This document shows, piece by piece, positions 22,952 to 27,392 of a DNA stretch of 27,392 nucleotides (position 1 is the stretch's first letter; every line of letters begins with the position of its first letter). Made by a program: the position numbers and the translations under genes. Below the pieces are notes generated by a model, which saw nothing but the letters and a program-made list of their open reading frames with translations, did no database searches and was not told the DNA's origin. This stretch comes from Candidatus Gastranaerophilales bacterium. GTDB taxonomy: Bacteria > Cyanobacteriota > Vampirovibrionia > Gastranaerophilales > Gastranaerophilaceae. The DNA is taken from positions 1 to 27,392 of the forward strand of contig CAJUNK010000021.1 in assembly GCA_910587815.1 (NCBI GenBank), given 5' to 3'.

Positions 22952-24130
22952 GTGCGGAAATTTGGCTCTTTTTCCATAAATAACGGTCATTTTGGGTATG
23001 CAAACAGTGCATATTCAAGACACTGCGGGCAAAATGGCGCTGCAATATCACCAATCAGCAGGCCACATATTGCTTTTAGTGGTTCTACGCAAGACAAAAG
23101 TTTTCAAAATAGGCTAGAAAACAATTTTTATCACAGTGCAAATAAAAAAGAGAGAAAAAAGCATTGCTATTTTTGGCGCAATTACAACGGCAGCAACTCT
23201 TTTAGCCGTTGGTCATAATTTAGATAAAATAAAGAAATTTTTACAAAATTTATCGTCAAAACGCTTAAAAAACAGTGCACAAAGCATAGCATGCCGATTA
23301 AAAGAACTGAAAGCACCTTGGCACAATGCAAAAACAAAAACCAAACCTAAAAAATCACTAAAATTAAGACTTTTTTCAAATTTAAGTCAAAAATACCAAA
23401 ATGCCTGCGGCTGTACAACAGGGCAAAACGCTATAATTACAAAGCATGACAATACAATAAATGCTTCAAACCGTCCTGCAATAAGAAATATAATTCTTTC
23501 AAACAACCAAAACACAAACAAACCGCGCAATATAATAGATTCAAACGGGCAAACGCTGTATCGGACAACACAAAACAACATAGAATGCACCCAAAAAACG
23601 CTGAAAAAGACTGTTTTACAAAATACGCAAGATGCCTTAAAAAATTATAATGATATTTTGGCGCTTACAAACAAAGAAAACCTTAAAAGCCAAGACCTGC
23701 GCAAGATTGAGGAAATTTTTAAACAACATACAGGAATAAATCTATACTGCCCTGAAAGCTATAATTTCAAAGACTTTGAAGGCTTTTTTGAGCCAATGAT
23801 AAAATACAATATGTATAACAGATTAAACCCCGAAATCAAACATATAGTTATTGGACATGGCACAGGCAGTGCCGCAGAGCAGAATTGGCGATTTGAAAGC
23901 AACAAAAAAGATGTCTTTGATTTTATTGAAAGCCGCATCCCCAAAGGAGAAAAGGTGCTTTTAGTAACCTGTGAAAGTTCAAAGCAACAAAGCCTGGAAT
24001 TGGCGGCCCTGTTAATATTTCTTTACATGCAAAAGACAGACCCGGAAAGATTGTGGAATCAGACATTAGAAATGTAATAGGAACAGCATACCTTTTAGAA
24101 CCAAATATTATCAGGTTTTTTGACAGATAA
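22952..24130 (+). pseudogene. Frameshifted gene with possible caspase/CHAT-like C-terminal domain
   Basis: Three overlapping frames join into one 392-codon gene. Part 1 starts at GTG 22952 (AAGGT site upstream) and carries an RPHIAFSG motif (F42-S43-G44). A shift in the A-rich run at 23141-23160 leads into the frame holding a membrane span (IAIFGAITTAATLLAVG) and a basic linker. A second shift near 23986-23994 leads to PGIGGPVN, then HAKDRPGKIVESD and a stop at 24130. The shifts are +1 and -1, so the outer parts share a frame. The C-terminal domain has HIVIGHGTGS (His codon 23856) and, 38 residues on, VLLVTCESS (Cys codon 23970), the spacing and context of the His-Cys dyad of clan CD (caspase/CHAT) proteases. 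Decay, sequencing error or programmed shifting are all possible. Confidence 0.6.
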
Positions 24131-24168
24131 TAAGAAATGTTTCAAAATGTATACAAAACTTGCAAGGT

Positions 24169-25545
24169 TTAAGACATTGGCAACTTTTCAAGTTCTTTCA
24201 ATATACCCTGTTTAATTTCTAGAACATCCGTCCCAAGGGCTTCTAGCACTTTCATAGCAAGGCAATCTTGCTGTTTTGTGATTGCATACAAAAGATGTTC
24301 TGAAACAATTTTTGCCTTTCCGTGTTTTTTTGCTGCCTCATAGGCCATATCTAGCATTCTTTTTGCACGTTCAGAGTATTCAAAACCTTCATTATTATCT
24401 TCAACACCATATCCTACAAGCTTTTCCACCTCTATACGGGCATCTTTTAACGTAATACCAAGATTTTTCAACACATCATAGGCTATAGATGGCTGCTGGC
24501 TTAAAATTCCAAGCAAAATCATTTCAGTACCTACAGTTTTTTTGTTAAAAGTCTCAGCCTCTTGCTTTGCAAAGCGCAATATAGCAAGGGTTTCAGGGAC
24601 ATTAGCCAGGGATGAATTGATGTCTTTAAAAAGTTTTTCTTCAAAATTTAGATTTTCATTCGATAAATTGTTGAAAATCTTATATGCAATACCGGTTTTA
24701 GCCTTTAAAATACCTAGAATAATATGTTCTGGACGAATTTCAACAGAGCCCATTTCGCGTGCAGCGTCAAGACTGCAAACCATTGCCCTAAAAGCATTTG
24801 GGGTAAAAATTATCTGCCTTTCGCCATATTCTTCACTTCTATTTGAAAAATTTACAAGTTCATTATCAAAATTTTCTTTTGAAATACCGTATTTTTCAAG
24901 AATTTTTGTAATTTCATTATCAGAATTATCTAAAATTGATTGTACAATTTGCTCTGTTCCAAGGATTTCATACCCTTTTGTAGAAAGTTTTGATTGTGCA
25001 GTTTTTAACAGATTTAAAACAGATTCTTCATTAAAAAGAGCATCTATATCATTGTTATGCGCCTGCTTTTCAGACTTTTCAGGATGTTTATAACAGGTTT
25101 TATTAGAGTTTTTTTCAATCAATCTAACCAAATTGTTTACGATTTTTTCTTCATCAATATCAAATTCTTTTAAAATTTCATAGGCACCTGAATTTTTTGA
25201 AAAAAACACAGACAGTGCAATATGTGCAGGCATTATAAGTGCATTATTATATTGCTTTGCAATTTCAACAGATTTTTCCAAAATACTTTTTGCGCTAGCT
25301 GAAAATGAAATATATTCGCGTTTTTTAGGTTTTTGCTTTACAAAAATTTTCTTATTAATAATTTCAATGAGTTCGTTTACATTGATTTTTTCAGCACCCA
25401 TTAATTTGGCTTCAACAGTTTTACTGTTTAGCGCAAGGGCAAGCAAAATGTGTTCTGAATAAACTTTATCAGAATTAAAATTACCTGCCTGTATTTGAGC
25501 ATTTTGAACAATATCAATCGCTTTTTGCGTAAATTTTTCTAGCAT
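24169..25545 (-). CDS. Protein of six Clp N-terminal repeats without ATPase domain
   Basis: 458 aa made only of Clp_N-type helical repeats, about residues 1-68, 80-145, 172-233, 246-312, 314-379 and 388-453, i.e. three complete Clp_N double domains. Each has the pattern seen in ClpC/ClpA N-domains: AKxIL/AQxEA helix, EHILL/EMILL, then VLxxLGI. The fifth (GITLKDARIEVEKLVGYG) is very close to the cyanobacterial ClpC form. No Walker A or AAA domain is present and the frame ends cleanly, so this is not a truncated ClpC by obvious mutation. The ATG has no ribosome site; an AT-rich TTATAAAAAGT precedes it. Likely a substrate- or adaptor-binding scaffold linked to Clp proteolysis (inference). Confidence 0.85.
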   Translation of the reverse strand: MLEKFTQKAIDIVQNAQIQAGNFNSDKVYSEHILLALALNSKTVEAKLMGAEKINVNELIEIINKKIFVKQKPKKREYISFSASAKSILEKSVEIAKQYNNALIMPAHIALSVFFSKNSGAYEILKEFDIDEEKIVNNLVRLIEKNSNKTCYKHPEKSEKQAHNNDIDALFNEESVLNLLKTAQSKLSTKGYEILGTEQIVQSILDNSDNEITKILEKYGISKENFDNELVNFSNRSEEYGERQIIFTPNAFRAMVCSLDAAREMGSVEIRPEHIILGILKAKTGIAYKIFNNLSNENLNFEEKLFKDINSSLANVPETLAILRFAKQEAETFNKKTVGTEMILLGILSQQPSIAYDVLKNLGITLKDARIEVEKLVGYGVEDNNEGFEYSERAKRMLDMAYEAAKKHGKAKIVSEHLLYAITKQQDCLAMKVLEALGTDVLEIKQGILKELEKLPMS

Positions 25546-25672
25546 ACTTTTTATAATTTTACACTAATTTTAAAAAGTTGTATACAGGAAACGATTAGTT
25601 AAGTAGTGTTAATTTTTATGAAGCTGTATGTGCACCGTAAAACGCCAAAAAATGGTTTATTAGGGAAACTCT

Positions 25673-26146
25673 TTAGAGAATAATAGTAACGGGACCGTCA
25701 TTTACAAGGGAGATTTGCATATCTGCCGCAAAAACGCCGGTTTTTACAGGAGTTTCTACGTTTTGTACGCGAAAAGCAAGAATAAAATCTTCATACATTT
25801 TTTTTGCTAATTCAGGCCTAAGTGCATTTTCAAAACTTGGACGGTTTCCTTTTTTGCAGTTTGCAGCAAGGGTAAATTGGCTAACCACAAGAATTTCACC
25901 ATTTATATCTAAAAGCGAACGGTTCATTTTACCGTTTTCATCTTCAAAAATTCTGAGTTTTAAAATTTTATTTGCAAAATGGGTCAAAAGTTCATCAGGG
26001 GAAAGTTTTTTGCCAGAAATTTCAGCACCGTTTTCATCACCAGCTTCTGCACAGAAAAAAACCAAAAGCCCTTTACCTATTGAAGAATGAACTTTTTCTT
26101 CAATTGAAACACTTGCATTTTTAACCCTTTGAATTACAAATTTCAA
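25673..26146 (-). CDS. dtd: D-aminoacyl-tRNA deacylase
   Basis: Removes D-amino acids (and glycine) mischarged on tRNA. The two signature active-site motifs are present: SQFTL (89-93) and NDGPVT (149-154), with KMNRSL and GNRPSFENA also typical. The frame has an ATG 15 bp further out (26161), but GAGGGG lies 7 nt before the TTG at 26146, and starting there gives MKFVIQRVKNASV, the standard N-terminus of the family; this start was chosen. Length 157 aa is slightly above the usual 145-150 owing to an insert around AEISGKKLSPDE. It lies just downstream of the rpsA terminator, on the same strand. Confidence 0.93.
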   Translation of the reverse strand: MKFVIQRVKNASVSIEEKVHSSIGKGLLVFFCAEAGDENGAEISGKKLSPDELLTHFANKILKLRIFEDENGKMNRSLLDINGEILVVSQFTLAANCKKGNRPSFENALRPELAKKMYEDFILAFRVQNVETPVKTGVFAADMQISLVNDGPVTIIL

Positions 26147-26175
26147 TTTTAAACCCCTCATTAAATAAATATTAA

Positions 26176-26219
26176 AAAATTCCGCTAAATGTCTTTTTAA
26201 AAGCGTTTAGCGGAATTTT
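26176..26219 (-). terminator. Strong terminator after rpsA
   Basis: Perfect 14-bp arms AAAATTCCGCTAAA and TTTAGCGGAATTTT around a 16-nt loop; on the minus strand the stem runs into TTTTTTAAT. It lies between the rpsA stop (26231) and the dtd start, 30 nt from the latter, so dtd depends on read-through or on a promoter inside this gap. Confidence 0.9.
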
Positions 26220-26230
26220 CAAATTAACTA

Positions 26231-27331
26231 TTATGCTTGAGATGCTGCTTGCGCTTCTCTTGCAGCTTTGATGTCTTTAATTGAAAGACCAATTCTGTGT
26301 TCTTGAGGGGTGAATTTTTTAATTAAAACTTCAACTTTATCCCCTAAATTGAACATATTTTGTACATTTACAAACTCTTCAGAAATTTCTGATGATGGTA
26401 AAAGTGCTTCTACACCAGGATAAATATTTATAAATGCGCCAAAAGATGTGATTTTATTGATTGTTCCTTCAATGATATCACCTTCTTTTAATTTATCAAC
26501 AATTTCATCCCAAGGATTTGCGCCCATTCTTTTAAGTGAAAGGCTGATTCTTTTTAATTCTTCATCAATTTTAATAACTTTTACCTGAATTTTTTGGCCT
26601 AAAGTAACAACATCGGATGGGTGTTTAATTCTTTCCCAGCTGATTTCAGAAATTGGAAGAAGACCGTCAATACCGTCAATATCAACAAATGCACCAAAAT
26701 CTGCAATTCTAACGATTTCACCTTCAACGATTTGATCAACTGCAAGTCTTGAAATAACTTCATCTGCAACAAGTTCTCTTTGTTGTGTGTATACTTGCCT
26801 TTGAGATAGGATAAGCTTATTTCTTTTTGGGTCAGCTTCTAAAATTTTCACTTCAATTTCTTGACCAATTTGAGTATCCAAAGGTGAACCTGTTCTTAAT
26901 TGTGATGATGGAATAAACCCGCGAAGGCCCATAATTTCAGCAATTAAGCCGCCTTTAACAGATGAAACAACCTTTGCCATAACATTTTCATTGCCGGCTT
27001 TAAGTTCGCAAAGGCCTTGCCAAGCTTGTGCACAGGATAATTTTTTCAATGAAAGCATAGCTACTTCATCATCTTCTTCATCCTTCATAACATAGAATTC
27101 TTTTACTTCCCAAAGTTTAATCAATTCATCAGGGTTTTGTTCAGGAAAATTGATAACTTCTTTGATTGGAAGGAAAGCTTCTGTTTTTGCACCGATATCA
27201 ACAAGATACCCGTCTTTTTCTTTTTTTACAGCAACACCTTTTACAACGTCTGCTACGTTTAATTTGTAGGTATAGCTATCTTGAAGCATTTTTTCAAATT
27301 CTTCAGCGCTCATTTTTTCTTCAATTGACAT
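26231..27331 (-). CDS. rpsA: 30S ribosomal protein S1
   Basis: 366 aa with four S1 RNA-binding domains, about residues 25-97, 114-178, 196-266 and 281-352. Domain 3 shows the classic GEIVRIADFGAFVDIDGIDG and LLPISEISW, domain 4 GTINKITSFGAFINI. S1 on the 30S subunit helps load mRNA that lacks strong ribosome sites. The length is close to cyanobacterial and Gram-positive-like short S1 and below the six-domain E. coli form. The ATG has an AAAGGA site 9 nt upstream. The C-terminus is a short Ala-rich tail. Confidence 0.93.
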   Translation of the reverse strand: MSIEEKMSAEEFEKMLQDSYTYKLNVADVVKGVAVKKEKDGYLVDIGAKTEAFLPIKEVINFPEQNPDELIKLWEVKEFYVMKDEEDDEVAMLSLKKLSCAQAWQGLCELKAGNENVMAKVVSSVKGGLIAEIMGLRGFIPSSQLRTGSPLDTQIGQEIEVKILEADPKRNKLILSQRQVYTQQRELVADEVISRLAVDQIVEGEIVRIADFGAFVDIDGIDGLLPISEISWERIKHPSDVVTLGQKIQVKVIKIDEELKRISLSLKRMGANPWDEIVDKLKEGDIIEGTINKITSFGAFINIYPGVEALLPSSEISEEFVNVQNMFNLGDKVEVLIKKFTPQEHRIGLSIKDIKAAREAQAASQA

Positions 27332-27373
27332 GTTTATTTTTCCTTTCGTTTATCGTTTTGTATTTTATTTGCT

Positions 27374-27392
27374 CCTGTGGGTGCTTCACCCC
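27374..27392. other. GC-rich hairpin upstream of rpsA at window edge
   Basis: On the minus strand GGGGTGAAGCACCC forms a GGGTG-AAG-CACCC hairpin about 45 nt before the rpsA start. It may be the end of an upstream gene or its terminator, or part of the rpsA leader; the window ends here and it cannot be resolved. Confidence 0.3.

Noticed and set aside
24542..25093. 183-codon plus-strand frame
   Set aside because: Antisense to the ClpN-repeat gene, whose repeat pattern shows the minus strand is the coding one.
1..27392. CRISPR array, tRNA or rRNA genes
   Set aside because: No regularly spaced repeats and no tRNA T-loop/acceptor pairing or rRNA signature was noticed on reading; a covariance search would be the proper test.

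Overview
The window is AT-rich, fully bacterial and almost entirely coding. Several families point to the non-photosynthetic sister lineage of the Cyanobacteria (Melainabacteria/Vampirovibrionia, most likely a gut Gastranaerophilales). These are a Ycf45/SpoIIIAA-type AAA protein with a C-terminal R3H domain, a short DprA-like Rossmann protein of the kind found in cyanobacteria, an RNA polymerase omega of cyanobacterial pattern, an isolated atpD-atpC pair (beta and epsilon apart from the other ATP synthase genes), and two proteins of the lineage-specific type with an early F-[TS]-G motif. The taxonomic call is inference from protein families; no rRNA lies in the window.

Layout. 1-1500 (+): the end of an RsuA/RluB pseudouridine synthase overlapping serS, then a bidirectional terminator. 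1532-2914 (-): an LprI-like secreted protein followed by a GH108-type muramidase. 2971-4255: a lipoprotein and a small membrane protein framed by a perfect 64-bp direct repeat. 4314-5420: an AbrB/MazE-like regulator divergent from a small coiled-coil gene plus a beta-carbonic anhydrase. 5422-10226 (-): a likely long operon of a secreted protein, rpoZ, purine nucleoside phosphorylase, the Ycf45-like ATPase, a YgjP-like metallopeptidase and a formate/nitrite-family channel. 10414-10989 (+): a secreted HExxH protein. 10990-11871: an 882-bp stretch without a clear gene, holding a terminator, a GC-rich, cysteine-rich coding relic and a 182-nt 6S-like RNA candidate. 11872-12140 (-): a 75-aa membrane protein. 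12343-14234 (+): a possible leader peptide and a 612-aa lineage-specific membrane protein.

14353-19227 (-): atpD-atpC followed closely by two overlapping paralogous GT39-like glycosyltransferases that share an almost identical 89-bp DNA patch. 19455-20015 (-): the DprA-like protein, divergent from pcrA/uvrD (+). 22952-24130 (+): a gene split by two compensating frameshifts whose C-terminus looks like a caspase/CHAT-type His-Cys domain. 24169-25545 (-): an ATPase-less protein made of six Clp N-terminal repeats. 25673-27331 (-): D-aminoacyl-tRNA deacylase and ribosomal protein S1 with a strong terminator between them.

Most of the content is housekeeping (translation, ATP synthesis, DNA repair, purine salvage). 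The least explained items are the 6S-like RNA region, the double-frameshifted caspase-like gene, the ClpN-only protein, the repeat-framed cassette and the inhibitor-muramidase pair. No CRISPR array, insertion sequence, tRNA or rRNA was seen.
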